Below, piece after piece: positions 29,801-38,872 of a DNA stretch of 64,000 nucleotides. This stretch comes from Planctomycetia bacterium. Lineage in GTDB: Bacteria > Planctomycetota > Planctomycetia > Pirellulales > Thermoguttaceae. The notes under the pieces are model-generated. The model did not search any database, was not told the origin of the DNA, and saw only the letters and a list, made by a program, of their open reading frames with translations. The stretch covers positions 1 through 64,000 of the forward strand of contig JAUNSJ010000008.1 in assembly GCA_030539295.1 (NCBI GenBank). The letters are read 5' to 3'. Within the stretch, counting starts at the first letter, position 1. Each line of letters starts with the position of its first letter. The translations under genes and the position numbers were made by a program.

Positions 29801-32800
29801 CAGATCCCGGCCGCGGAAAATGTTGACGTTTCCGACGCGACGACCACGGACGAAAATACAGAGCTTGTTGTTATGCTGGTGGACTCCGACTTTGATTCTC
29901 CGGTCTATCATGTGGACGATATCGATAAGAACGATGTATTAACCGTTAAAATTGACGAAGGGGGCACGGCCGAGTTTACCAAGATTAATATGGAATCCTT
30001 TGATCTGGATAAGTTTGCTCTTGAAAACGCCTTGAAAAAAATGTTGCAAGACGAAGGCAAGCAGCTTTCCGATTTCATTGAGGTCGAAGGCACAACGGTA
30101 ACGTTCAATCCACTTCGTGAGGAGGACGGAACGAGCTATTTTGATTTCCTCGGCGCAGACGAATCCATGGTGGTTACCTATGATTATACGGTGAGCGACA
30201 ACAAGGGTGGAACAAGCGAATCGAAAACGCTTAAAATCAAGGTAAACGGCGTAAATAACCAGCCGAAAATCGCGGAAACTCTTCTGACTATTGCGCTTAA
30301 CGATACGTACTCCCGCGGCGAAGTGGACTTTACCATTGAGAACAGTGACACAAATCTCGACACAACGGATAAGGATGTGAACGACAGCTTATCGTTGACC
30401 GCGCAGCCTGAATATCAAGGCATCACGTATTCGCAAGAGGGGTTCACTCTGGATTTTCCAACGGAGGTGGAGGACGCGATTAAGAACGCACTGAAATATG
30501 AATATGGAGATGAAGATGAAGATGAAGACAATATGTTTGTTTTCAACCATGGTGCTTTGAAGAAGGTTAAAACGAACGTTAACGGTTCGACCGTGGATTA
30601 CTATTTCTTCGAGCAGCTGCCTGTTGGGGTAACCGCGACATTGACCTATACCTTCACGATTCAGGACGACAGCGATGATCCGAATACGTCAATCTCCGCG
30701 GAGAAGACAATCACGGTTACCATAACCGGAACGAATCAGACGCCGGTCGCGGAACATGTTGGCGTTACCGACACGCCGCCGACCACGAAAGAAAATAACC
30801 CGCTTAATGTTAAGCTGGTGGACTCCGAATCTGATCCTCCGGTCTATCATGTGGACGATATCGATAAGAACGATGAATTAACCGTTAGTATTGCCGAAGG
30901 GGGCGTGGTTGCCGTAGGCGATATTGTGGCGGCTGATGACGATGCCATTGCCAAAGTTCGCGCGGCCTTGGATTCCATGTTGCTGGACGAAGGCAAGCAG
31001 CTTTCCAATTTCATTGAGGTCAATGGCACAACGGTAACGTTCAATCCAATAAATCCCAACACCGAAACGAGCTATTTTGATTTCCTCGGCGAAGGCGAAT
31101 CCATGGTGATTACCTACAATTATACGGTGCGCGACAAGGATGAAACAAGCGAACAGAAGATGCTTAAAATCAAGGTCGACGGTGTGAATAATCAGCCGAG
31201 TGCGGAGGCCGGAACCGATCCCTATAATGCGACCCTTGGTGCAGAGACAACGCTTGAACTTGCCGATGTGTCAGATACAAATGTTGTATCTGTTTCTGAT
31301 GCGGATGTTAATGACAATGAACATACATTTGTTCAGGTCAAGACGAACGGGCCGGCTGCTGATGGTGGTTGGGAAGACATTCCGGCCACAGGCTCGGTCG
31401 CCGTTTATGACACGGCTGGGCATCTGCTCGGTACCGTAAAGTATGGGACCGATGAGAACGATCTCGTCTTTACGCCGGACGAGACAGGCGACTGGCTGAA
31501 GTCGCAGTGCAGCGATGTTGAAGCGGTAACGGTCTCCTTCGACATTAAGATCAGTGATAATAAGGGACAGGAGGATAGTTCCGTCTCCGAGGCCGCTACA
31601 CTTACGTTCTCCGTGCTTGGTAATCATTTGAACCCGGTGATCGACGCCGGTCAAACGATCAATATGAAGGCTGCCGGGACAGATCTTAACGGCGATAAGG
31701 CGGTAACGGCCCAGTTCAGTCCGGGCTACATCGCCGATACAGCGACCGGCAGCGGCTGGCAAATCGTCGGCACTGATGTGGTTATTGGCGGCGCTACCGT
31801 CGCGAATACCTGGTTCCAGATTGACTCCGCAACCGGTGAGATCTCGTTTATTAGCGCGGATCTGCAGGAGGCCTTTAAGAATGCCTATCTGACGTCTGAC
31901 ACTTCAATTGATGTGACCATGACGCTTCAGGTAACCGACATGAAGCAATCCGATAGAACTGTCGGCTTGATCAGTGGTAAAGAAACGGTCACGCTCCATG
32001 TGGTGAAGAAGGACAGTCCTGTGGTGGAGGTTTTGGCGCCTGTGATTGATACGGGTGGGGAGAATGATGCTGAACTTGCCTTTGACCTGCAGATTTACTT
32101 TACCGTGTCGACGCCGGACGACGAGACGTCGACGCCGCACACCATTGACAAGCCATGGTACAAGTTTGATAAGTTTGCGGTCGACTCGGCGAATTCCTCG
32201 GTGGGTACCACATCCTTTGACGCCTTTATCGGGTTCCCGATCAGCAAGGAGGATTTCTATCGGCGGATTGTGGACGCCATAAGTATTTCCGCTAGCGGCC
32301 CGGACTCTATGACCGCCAGTATGTTTACGCTTGACCTTTCTGACGACACGACCGGCGGATACGGCAAGTTATTTGCGTTCCTGGCCGAGGGCGATACGCT
32401 TACGCTCGCGCTCAACGGCGAGGTCGTGGACCAGGAGTTTGGCGTGAGTACTCCGGTCAGCTTCTCCGTAACGATTAACGGCGCGAATGATAAGCCGGAG
32501 GTGACCAATCCGGGATGGACTGTTCCGCTCGCGCAAGTTAATGACAATGAAGTGGTTAATCCCACCGCTATACTTCCGAAATACGGGAACTTTACGGACC
32601 CTGACTGGAGTGATTCGCATTCACTCAGTTCAATTACGTTCACAGGCGGAACGATTGGCGGAGAGGCCAAATCGGTCGAAGAATTTGCCGCATACTTTGG
32701 CCTGACGCAGGAAGATTTGGAAAAATGTCTTGTCGCGAACGAAGATGATAATCTTCGCTATACCTTTGACGTCGATTATGTAAAAGAAGGCGTTAAAGTC

Positions 32801-35800
32801 TTCCAGAAACTGCCGCTGGGTACCAATGCCGTTTTGAACTACACGTTCAAGATTACGGACAATCACGAAAACAGCGAGTCGCTCGGTGAAATTCAAGGTA
32901 CGGTTACAATTACCGGTACGAACCAGGACCCGGTCGCGGAAAATGTCACGACGGTCGTTACCACGGATCAAAATACACCGGTTGATATTATTATTAATGG
33001 TGTGAAAGATGGTGTGGTTGTTAAACACGTTTCCGATATTGATACCGGCGATACGCAGAAATTGTCGCTGGCCAGTGGTGTTGATGTAGCCTATACGGCT
33101 TTCAGTACGAAATCGGAGACCGCGGTTGACACGCTCGAGAGCCACCTGGCCACAATGGATCTTGCGCATTACGTTAGCTTTAGCGGGTCCACTCTGGATG
33201 ACCTCATGGCAACCTTCTATCCGGGCACGGACTTCGCGTTTATCGGAGTTGGCGAAAGTGTTACGCTTACTTATCAGTGGAAATCCACCGATAATAATGG
33301 CGGCGAGTCCGAAAATGCCACCACCTTTATGGTTACGATTACCGGGTTGAACGACCAGCCGGAAGTGACTGAGGGTGGCAATATAGAGATTGAGATTGGC
33401 GATTCGATTGTTGGTGTGAATTACGGTATGGACCTGACGTACGTCGCGAGCGATGCCGATATAAACGATACGCTGTCGATGTTCACGGACGAGAATAACA
33501 TAATTGCCATGACAGGCAACGTTGTCTATTCGGCTGATTACGGACTGGCCGATCGCCCAAGCGGAATTGACTCCGCGATGACCTGGGATGCAGATGATAG
33601 CAGATTCAACTTCAACTTGCGCGACGTAACCTATACCGACGCGTTGGGAATAACGCAGTATTACTTCAAGCAGCTTCCGGAGGGTGCTACGGCTACGATT
33701 ACCTATCAATATCAGGTTACCGATGACAGTGGCGCGCTGGATGCGAAATCCGAAAGCCGTACCGTGACCGTTATCATAACCGGCACCAATCAGGCGCCGG
33801 AGAGCCGGGATGACTACGCGAAAACGCTTGATATTGATCTGCGTGAGATTGACCCGACCTCGGATCCGACTCTCGATCTGGTGAAGCATAAGGACGTGGG
33901 AACCGACGAAACCGTTGTCGATATTGCCGATATTGATGTGGGCGATACACTTACCTTTGATTTAGTTTCGACCGATGTTTCCGTGTTCGGGATGACCCTT
34001 TCCGATGGAACAATCACCATCTCGTCCGTAGGGGAATTAAAGGTTGATTATAACAAACTTACCAGGGATTTTGCCAAACTTCAAAAAGATATTCCTGCCA
34101 CCATTACGGTCAACTTTACCGTTACCGATAGCAAGAATGAGTCCATTGCCAAGTCTGCGACCATTATGATTACCGGAAAGAATGAAGATCCGAAGTTTAC
34201 GGACTCGATGACGCTTACAACCGGTCTTGACCTTGCGACTGAAACCTCCGTTAAAATCGATTGGCAGGCGCTGGTGACCGACGTGGACGAGGTGCCGTAT
34301 AAGGATAATCTGTATGTGAAGTCGGTTAATGGTGAAGAAGTTGACGTCAAAGAGCCTAATCAATCGCAAGATATTGAAATTTTCGCTGCTGATGATGTTG
34401 ATCGTACAACGCCCCTTGGCTTTGTCCGCATTGAGGCGAGGAAAGTGGATGGCGACGGCCCCTGCGTCATCACCATGACCTACTACGCAACTCGCTACAG
34501 GGATAACGATGACACCGTTGTTGACGCCTTGAGATGGCCGCTGGCCGCTGGTGAACAAAAAGTGGTAAGCTTTGACTTTACCGTAGAGGATGAGTTCGAA
34601 GGATTTACCGCGGCGAAACCGGTCGAGGTTACTGTAACGGGCAAGTTTGACGTCTTGGTATTCGACCAAATCCCAATAGCCGACCAGGAGGTTTATGCAC
34701 AAGCCGAAGAGGACGTGGATGGCTATATTAAAGTAACGGATTCGATTGGCTTCCATTACGATAAAGGTCAGAGCTATACTTTCTCCATTGTGGGCGCAAC
34801 AGGCTACACGTTTAACGCAGATGACTTTAAGGTTGTCAATAATGAATTGACCGAAAAAGGAGGTTATGGCACCGCAACGCTCTATGTGCTTAAGAGTGCC
34901 ATGACCCGGTCGGACAATCCGTTGGCAGTTGGCGAACATAACCTGATCATTCGTGGTACCAATAGTGATACCACTCATCTGAATACTGTTGATAACTCCT
35001 TTAATTTGACCGTAAAGGACAAGGGAGCTTTGACGGTTCCTGATATTGACCTTACAATAACAGACCCCATTAGCGAGAGTGAGCTTAGCACGGATCCAGA
35101 AGAAGATGGCACATATAATCCGGTTCTTACCCATAACCTTAGTCAGGCGGAACTGAGCATTGACGGCGAAGAGGTCCTCTCTTACACGGTGAGTGCAGGT
35201 GTTACTCTGACAGGGTCAGAAGGTACCTATACATTGAATGAACTGGCCTCCGTTTATCTTTCCGGCGACGAATCGTATGCCGATTACTTGCAGTATGATT
35301 TTGCCCTGATCGAGGGGGATGTTGGCGAGCAGTTCTTCAAAGTGTATAACTGGGCGGACATTACTAATTCTTATGGTGAACTTGTAAGTGACCTTAATTT
35401 CATGGCGGCTGGTGAATACCTTGAATTGACTTACCAGTACACGATCGACAGCTACACCACGGCCAGTGGTAAGTATATAGTCAATAGTGTCGGCAATATA
35501 ACGATTCGGTTCGAAGGTACGAATGACCAGCCTTACGGTCAGACGGCAACGCACGATTCGTTGAGCGAAAATCCGGAAGAAGTCGTTATTGTCCCGGCAA
35601 CGGGCAAACAGACGCTGGCGGTCACCGACCTCGATCAATTGCCTTGGGGTGACTACGATGGTTCCTTCCTGGAAGGCACCGGCCCGGATGAAGATATTAA
35701 CTACAACAAGATTTATGTTAAGAATGCTGCTGGTGAATACGTTTTACTTGGAGATGAGGCGAATAAAGTCGCTATCAAGGACGGCAATACGGATGAGTCA

Positions 35801-38686
35801 GGCCTGATCTACGTCTGGGGTAATTATGACGCCGGCAAACTCGTGAGCCTGGGATTTGACTCCTCCGAGCGATTCGCTACCTTGGCCAAAGACACAACCG
35901 CTAATGTGACGATTTACCTGCAGGCGTTCGACAAGTCAGAAACCAGCACGCCGCTGGATACCGACCCGGATTACAGCAATTTGTCTTCACAAATCACACT
36001 TCAGGTAACCGGAACGTATGAGGTGCCGGAGTTTACCGGTACGATTGCGAATGCTTCCGCCGACGTTAAGGGGTATTCGACCGACGCGAATTCACAAATC
36101 GTCATTAACCTTGCCGACAACTTTAATGTGGACGGCGACTGGAGTCTGATTTTTGTGAAAGACGGCACGGAAGTTGTACTCAATGGAGATAACTTGACGG
36201 CGAATTGTGCGTGGCTTAAGAGTTTCACCTTCGCGCCGGGCGTGGCCGGAGCCCCTGGCACGTTAACATTACAGCTCATGGACCAGGCGGATTACAAAGA
36301 AACGATGGACCTGAGTGCCCTGAATCTGAAAATCAAATTGACCGATGACTACGAATTATCTGCCGAAAGCAACGTGTTTGAAATTGCTTGCAATCAGCAG
36401 TATACGGTGGAAATTCTCGCGATGTTTACGGACCAGACGGCAGACGGTTTTTATCCGGGTACCGAACTCGAAGGTCCCGAAGGTTATGTAAACTATATAA
36501 CATCAGATGAATTTGACACGCGGGCAACGTCTACCGAGCTCTTTGCGGCCGACCAGGACGTGTTCATGGAGTTGTGGTTCCGGGACAATCTTGCCAAGTA
36601 TTTTGGTGAGACGGGCGCGGCTTTGTGCAGTCAGGGCTTCAATCAAATTCAGCTTCAGGTGAACTGTGCTCCTGTTGTGGATAATTCGGGGAATGTTCTT
36701 TCCGGAATTACCAATGCGACGACAAGAAAATCAAAAGTAACCGGGATTGGTTATCCGACGGACCTGGCATCGTCCGCAGGTGCGTTGACACTCAATTACA
36801 CGACAATCAATGGAGTTAATTATGTAAGCAGTATTACCTTCGCATTAACTTACAATGACGGCGTTTGGAGTGGAATCAACAAGGGTTGTGATGGAAATGC
36901 CGCTTTGCTTGCCCGTCTCTTGGTCGAGTATACGGGTGACTTGGCGGAGAATCCCATATCCATTACGGTCGGGCCGGTGGCATCGGGACAGACTACAACC
37001 GCGGGATATCAATACCGACGGCTCAACTCGCCTGCAAATTACACGAACAATTCCCAAATTCAGTCTTTGGACAAGGTATGGAAGTATGCAACGACGCCGG
37101 TGTCTGGGACAACGGTTACGGAGCGCATTACAAACGGAGGTATCTATGTCCGGACGGCAACGGAGCGTTCGACTTCTTCTGTTGTCAGTGAGTTGCCTGT
37201 TAACGCAACGTATATAAATGAGTGGCAAACGCATTATGGCGAGATTTGGGTTAAGGCAACGGACATCGCGAAGCTGACCGATGTTGCGGTAACCTTCTCG
37301 TACAACCCGGAATACTTCGCCGCAACGTCGGTCGAGTTTGACGGCCTGTTCGATGGTTTCTATTCGATTGATTACGAAACAGGGAATGTTTCCGTATACG
37401 CATCGGCCGAGTCCGCTATAGACACGGATGGTTTTGTGCTCGTGGGTCGCGTCGTTATGCAGGCGGAAGATGTTCTTTCGGAGGATGGTACTGTTTTGGC
37501 CTCGCCCCAAGGCGTTGTCTGGACTGATTGCAATGATCCGCACGCGTTGGGTTGGGAACTTTCCGATGGCTTTATTACGACAGCCGACCGTGGCAGTAAC
37601 AAGGCGTACACCGGAAATACAACGTCAACCGAATTGTGGGGCGTGGCATACGACACGAATGACGATGGTATCATCAATACGGACGATATAGCCAACCTGG
37701 CTCTGTTCTACGGCAAGAGTTCGCTCGAAGGCGACACGATGCTCATGCTGCTTGACTTGGACCGCAGTGGCATTATCAACACGGACGACATAGCCAATGT
37801 GGCTTTGATGTATGGGTACCGTAAATCGGCGGTAGCGAAGGGAGAGCGAACGATCTTCTTCCCGGAAACCTTCAATCAGCGGTATGTGGGTTCGACGCTC
37901 AATACGGACGGCGATGTGGCTTGGGTCGGAACGGTTTTGGATACGGCGAATGAGCAGTGGAAGGAATCGCTCGGACTGGATAAGGGCGTGGAAGTCAATC
38001 TGATTGTTAAGGATCTTGGCAGTGACGATTTGGCGATAACACACGCCACGGCGGTCGATGAGTCCGGTCATGTGACCAAAGGGATAATCTATCTGGACGA
38101 CGACGCTCTTGGCGCAACGTGGTATGCCCAGCTCGACGCGGGTGTGGTCGGCTCGACGAAGTACGACCTGTATACGGTTCTGCTACATGAGTTGGGCCAC
38201 CTGTACGGGTATGAAGGCCACAGCGATGTGGCGACCGACGTTATGTATGCCGACCTTATGCCCGGCGAACGCAAGTCACTCACGACGAACGATATTGCCT
38301 TGGGTGTGGTGGCTTCGCCTGCGGCCTTACCGGTTGCGACTGAAACGAAGGGAACCCCGGCTGGCCAGGCTGATACGGCTGCGACCGAGAGCGAGGAGTT
38401 CGACCCGAATATTCTCGTTGCTGCCTTGCTGGAGCAGGAAGGGACGTCCGGAGTGCGTGTCGCCGCGGCCGCCTTGCCGAAGTTGAACGCGATGGGCTTG
38501 AATATTCCGAACGCGGAAATTGTGCCTGACGCCGGTGCCGCCTCTGATGCCGCTGTGCTTGCCCTGCTCAATGAGTCGGGCGAGGAGGACGAGGAGGAAA
38601 TCGACCTGCTCGACTTCGTTTCCGACGACGATGCCCGGGAAATCGAACTGTCGATTGATACCCTGCTCACCGATGCGGCGCTCTGA
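26834..38686 (+). CDS. Giant LEPR-XLL surface protein with VCBS/cadherin-like repeats, cohesin-like and dockerin domains, and a metalloprotease domain
   Basis: 3,950 aa. The N-terminus carries the planctomycete LEPR-XLL export signature (IEPLEERQLLS, about 31-41). A pair of EF-hand/dockerin-like loops follows (DTNGDGLVSGTEY about 157, DLNADGVTNAADT about 222). Residues about 550-3300 hold many cadherin/VCBS-like beta modules with the linker VTITGTNQ.P; two near-copies lie around nt 29814-30270 and 30750-31190. Residues about 3460-3550 look cohesin-like (EIWVKATDIAKLTDVAVTFS). A dockerin pair follows (TNDDGIINTDDIANLALFYG about 3606, RSGIINTDDIANVALMYG). Then comes a metzincin-type zinc site HELGHLYGYEGH (3785-3796) with a candidate Met-turn at M3804, and an acidic tail. 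It is presumably a calcium-dependent surface or matrix protein with a protease head. The start has GGAGGGA 9 nt upstream. Confidence 0.85.
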   Translation: MSMLSKWFKSEKKSSLQKGIKRNRKSGLAIEPLEERQLLSVSPNTPTGFAIGSDISRINDAEIGTRLTFDFFEEKAVGVNSAAIGFVVTANDDVLDPGKIELKQGDATLTPITSLLNYNGTKSSLAIFSLTPGSYDVFVSSEQGTTGSFTCEVYLPGDTNGDGLVSGTEYAADANAVSLLQERANATHVTTFELALWEAKAKAFFGTSYATFLNNVNAGKYDLNADGVTNAADTNHVAKVNKAATDQLVKTDPLNSFNNDDVAKLVADQDAPAVTDPIDVEDAFFVGNGEIGTAGEYYVKDFDTAGTLGISDASNVTSVKVAEGVTPAMWVELTNTQDDNYDDRYPCTFTFNDTTGKWEAAPSLENLLRAAKNLNPEADIPAGDYTLNIKMVDEYGNEGTVVKTIHYVPNSAVPTINLATEYNKLGGEKTGLAGTPIEVGTDTSFFVQLDADATAYFKAVTNGVCTVEHAVNGAVYTATANYTLTSDGKLAVTIVNDSFSYLTVDSDKLANEAILELPVEVTDLFNAKKEDGTWANGNYKVKLDPVNDLPTATDDSGATDQNSSVGISVLVNDLDNDQWDTLGITKVGADADSLVGIADTAQEITVTTGSGKEVTIKVTKQAITGGTTSKYPGDQIISHALTIDPNGQFAYLKAGDTDTFTFAYEMTDAQGEKKSTASVTVTVTGINDAPTAKDWPGESGAVYVLENNTLAMDLTDYVGDVDQEASLTVVVDTTADVEYTARTWGTDTDSAYQTRIDNLNAKLAGLTLSEYLTFAPTPWQPSSDTQLFATFNPINPSTGENDFAFIGNGESVVLVYTYRVTDEEGAYATATLTFSVEGVNNQPTTTDLTLNITDVTPKANAGVALNLTNDPANTDVSDKDVNDILYVVAGSITYQNIAVSPGVTLSDLPDGKTFRDALSWDSGANKFFFNPAFATVTDELGNSYNYFEQLPEDATATLTYTYKIMDNNTGAGNAVSEEKTITVTITGTNQIPAAENVDVSDATTTDENTELVVMLVDSDFDSPVYHVDDIDKNDVLTVKIDEGGTAEFTKINMESFDLDKFALENALKKMLQDEGKQLSDFIEVEGTTVTFNPLREEDGTSYFDFLGADESMVVTYDYTVSDNKGGTSESKTLKIKVNGVNNQPKIAETLLTIALNDTYSRGEVDFTIENSDTNLDTTDKDVNDSLSLTAQPEYQGITYSQEGFTLDFPTEVEDAIKNALKYEYGDEDEDEDNMFVFNHGALKKVKTNVNGSTVDYYFFEQLPVGVTATLTYTFTIQDDSDDPNTSISAEKTITVTITGTNQTPVAEHVGVTDTPPTTKENNPLNVKLVDSESDPPVYHVDDIDKNDELTVSIAEGGVVAVGDIVAADDDAIAKVRAALDSMLLDEGKQLSNFIEVNGTTVTFNPINPNTETSYFDFLGEGESMVITYNYTVRDKDETSEQKMLKIKVDGVNNQPSAEAGTDPYNATLGAETTLELADVSDTNVVSVSDADVNDNEHTFVQVKTNGPAADGGWEDIPATGSVAVYDTAGHLLGTVKYGTDENDLVFTPDETGDWLKSQCSDVEAVTVSFDIKISDNKGQEDSSVSEAATLTFSVLGNHLNPVIDAGQTINMKAAGTDLNGDKAVTAQFSPGYIADTATGSGWQIVGTDVVIGGATVANTWFQIDSATGEISFISADLQEAFKNAYLTSDTSIDVTMTLQVTDMKQSDRTVGLISGKETVTLHVVKKDSPVVEVLAPVIDTGGENDAELAFDLQIYFTVSTPDDETSTPHTIDKPWYKFDKFAVDSANSSVGTTSFDAFIGFPISKEDFYRRIVDAISISASGPDSMTASMFTLDLSDDTTGGYGKLFAFLAEGDTLTLALNGEVVDQEFGVSTPVSFSVTINGANDKPEVTNPGWTVPLAQVNDNEVVNPTAILPKYGNFTDPDWSDSHSLSSITFTGGTIGGEAKSVEEFAAYFGLTQEDLEKCLVANEDDNLRYTFDVDYVKEGVKVFQKLPLGTNAVLNYTFKITDNHENSESLGEIQGTVTITGTNQDPVAENVTTVVTTDQNTPVDIIINGVKDGVVVKHVSDIDTGDTQKLSLASGVDVAYTAFSTKSETAVDTLESHLATMDLAHYVSFSGSTLDDLMATFYPGTDFAFIGVGESVTLTYQWKSTDNNGGESENATTFMVTITGLNDQPEVTEGGNIEIEIGDSIVGVNYGMDLTYVASDADINDTLSMFTDENNIIAMTGNVVYSADYGLADRPSGIDSAMTWDADDSRFNFNLRDVTYTDALGITQYYFKQLPEGATATITYQYQVTDDSGALDAKSESRTVTVIITGTNQAPESRDDYAKTLDIDLREIDPTSDPTLDLVKHKDVGTDETVVDIADIDVGDTLTFDLVSTDVSVFGMTLSDGTITISSVGELKVDYNKLTRDFAKLQKDIPATITVNFTVTDSKNESIAKSATIMITGKNEDPKFTDSMTLTTGLDLATETSVKIDWQALVTDVDEVPYKDNLYVKSVNGEEVDVKEPNQSQDIEIFAADDVDRTTPLGFVRIEARKVDGDGPCVITMTYYATRYRDNDDTVVDALRWPLAAGEQKVVSFDFTVEDEFEGFTAAKPVEVTVTGKFDVLVFDQIPIADQEVYAQAEEDVDGYIKVTDSIGFHYDKGQSYTFSIVGATGYTFNADDFKVVNNELTEKGGYGTATLYVLKSAMTRSDNPLAVGEHNLIIRGTNSDTTHLNTVDNSFNLTVKDKGALTVPDIDLTITDPISESELSTDPEEDGTYNPVLTHNLSQAELSIDGEEVLSYTVSAGVTLTGSEGTYTLNELASVYLSGDESYADYLQYDFALIEGDVGEQFFKVYNWADITNSYGELVSDLNFMAAGEYLELTYQYTIDSYTTASGKYIVNSVGNITIRFEGTNDQPYGQTATHDSLSENPEEVVIVPATGKQTLAVTDLDQLPWGDYDGSFLEGTGPDEDINYNKIYVKNAAGEYVLLGDEANKVAIKDGNTDESGLIYVWGNYDAGKLVSLGFDSSERFATLAKDTTANVTIYLQAFDKSETSTPLDTDPDYSNLSSQITLQVTGTYEVPEFTGTIANASADVKGYSTDANSQIVINLADNFNVDGDWSLIFVKDGTEVVLNGDNLTANCAWLKSFTFAPGVAGAPGTLTLQLMDQADYKETMDLSALNLKIKLTDDYELSAESNVFEIACNQQYTVEILAMFTDQTADGFYPGTELEGPEGYVNYITSDEFDTRATSTELFAADQDVFMELWFRDNLAKYFGETGAALCSQGFNQIQLQVNCAPVVDNSGNVLSGITNATTRKSKVTGIGYPTDLASSAGALTLNYTTINGVNYVSSITFALTYNDGVWSGINKGCDGNAALLARLLVEYTGDLAENPISITVGPVASGQTTTAGYQYRRLNSPANYTNNSQIQSLDKVWKYATTPVSGTTVTERITNGGIYVRTATERSTSSVVSELPVNATYINEWQTHYGEIWVKATDIAKLTDVAVTFSYNPEYFAATSVEFDGLFDGFYSIDYETGNVSVYASAESAIDTDGFVLVGRVVMQAEDVLSEDGTVLASPQGVVWTDCNDPHALGWELSDGFITTADRGSNKAYTGNTTSTELWGVAYDTNDDGIINTDDIANLALFYGKSSLEGDTMLMLLDLDRSGIINTDDIANVALMYGYRKSAVAKGERTIFFPETFNQRYVGSTLNTDGDVAWVGTVLDTANEQWKESLGLDKGVEVNLIVKDLGSDDLAITHATAVDESGHVTKGIIYLDDDALGATWYAQLDAGVVGSTKYDLYTVLLHELGHLYGYEGHSDVATDVMYADLMPGERKSLTTNDIALGVVASPAALPVATETKGTPAGQADTAATESEEFDPNILVAALLEQEGTSGVRVAAAALPKLNAMGLNIPNAEIVPDAGAASDAAVLALLNESGEEDEEEIDLLDFVSDDDAREIELSIDTLLTDAAL

Positions 38687-38783
38687 CATGCGAGTTCGGC
38701 GTGTCGTTGATGGTGCGGGAGCGGCGACGGGGTATAGACAGAACCTGCCCGCTGTGTTATAATTTTGTGTAGCGTAATCAGAG

Positions 38784-38810
38784 TCGAAGGGGACCAGCAC
38801 TCCCCTTCGA
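38784..38810 (+). terminator. Hairpin terminator after the first giant gene
   Basis: A perfect 10-bp stem TCGAAGGGGA/TCCCCTTCGA encloses a 7-nt loop, about 100 bases after the stop codon and about 60 before the next start. A T-rich stretch (TATTTGTGT) follows. Confidence 0.7.
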
Positions 38811-38872
38811 TATTTGTGTATTAAGTTGAACGACTGACACACTTACAAGGCGTTGAATTCGCGGTGACAAGC

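Noticed and set aside
30505-30530. GATGAA repeats in the giant gene as a frame switch
   Set aside because: The unit is six bases, so changes would not alter the frame.
32630-33889. A 419-codon and several other long antisense frames within the giant LEPR-XLL gene
   Set aside because: They follow from the base composition of the repeat modules and have no start signals or domains.
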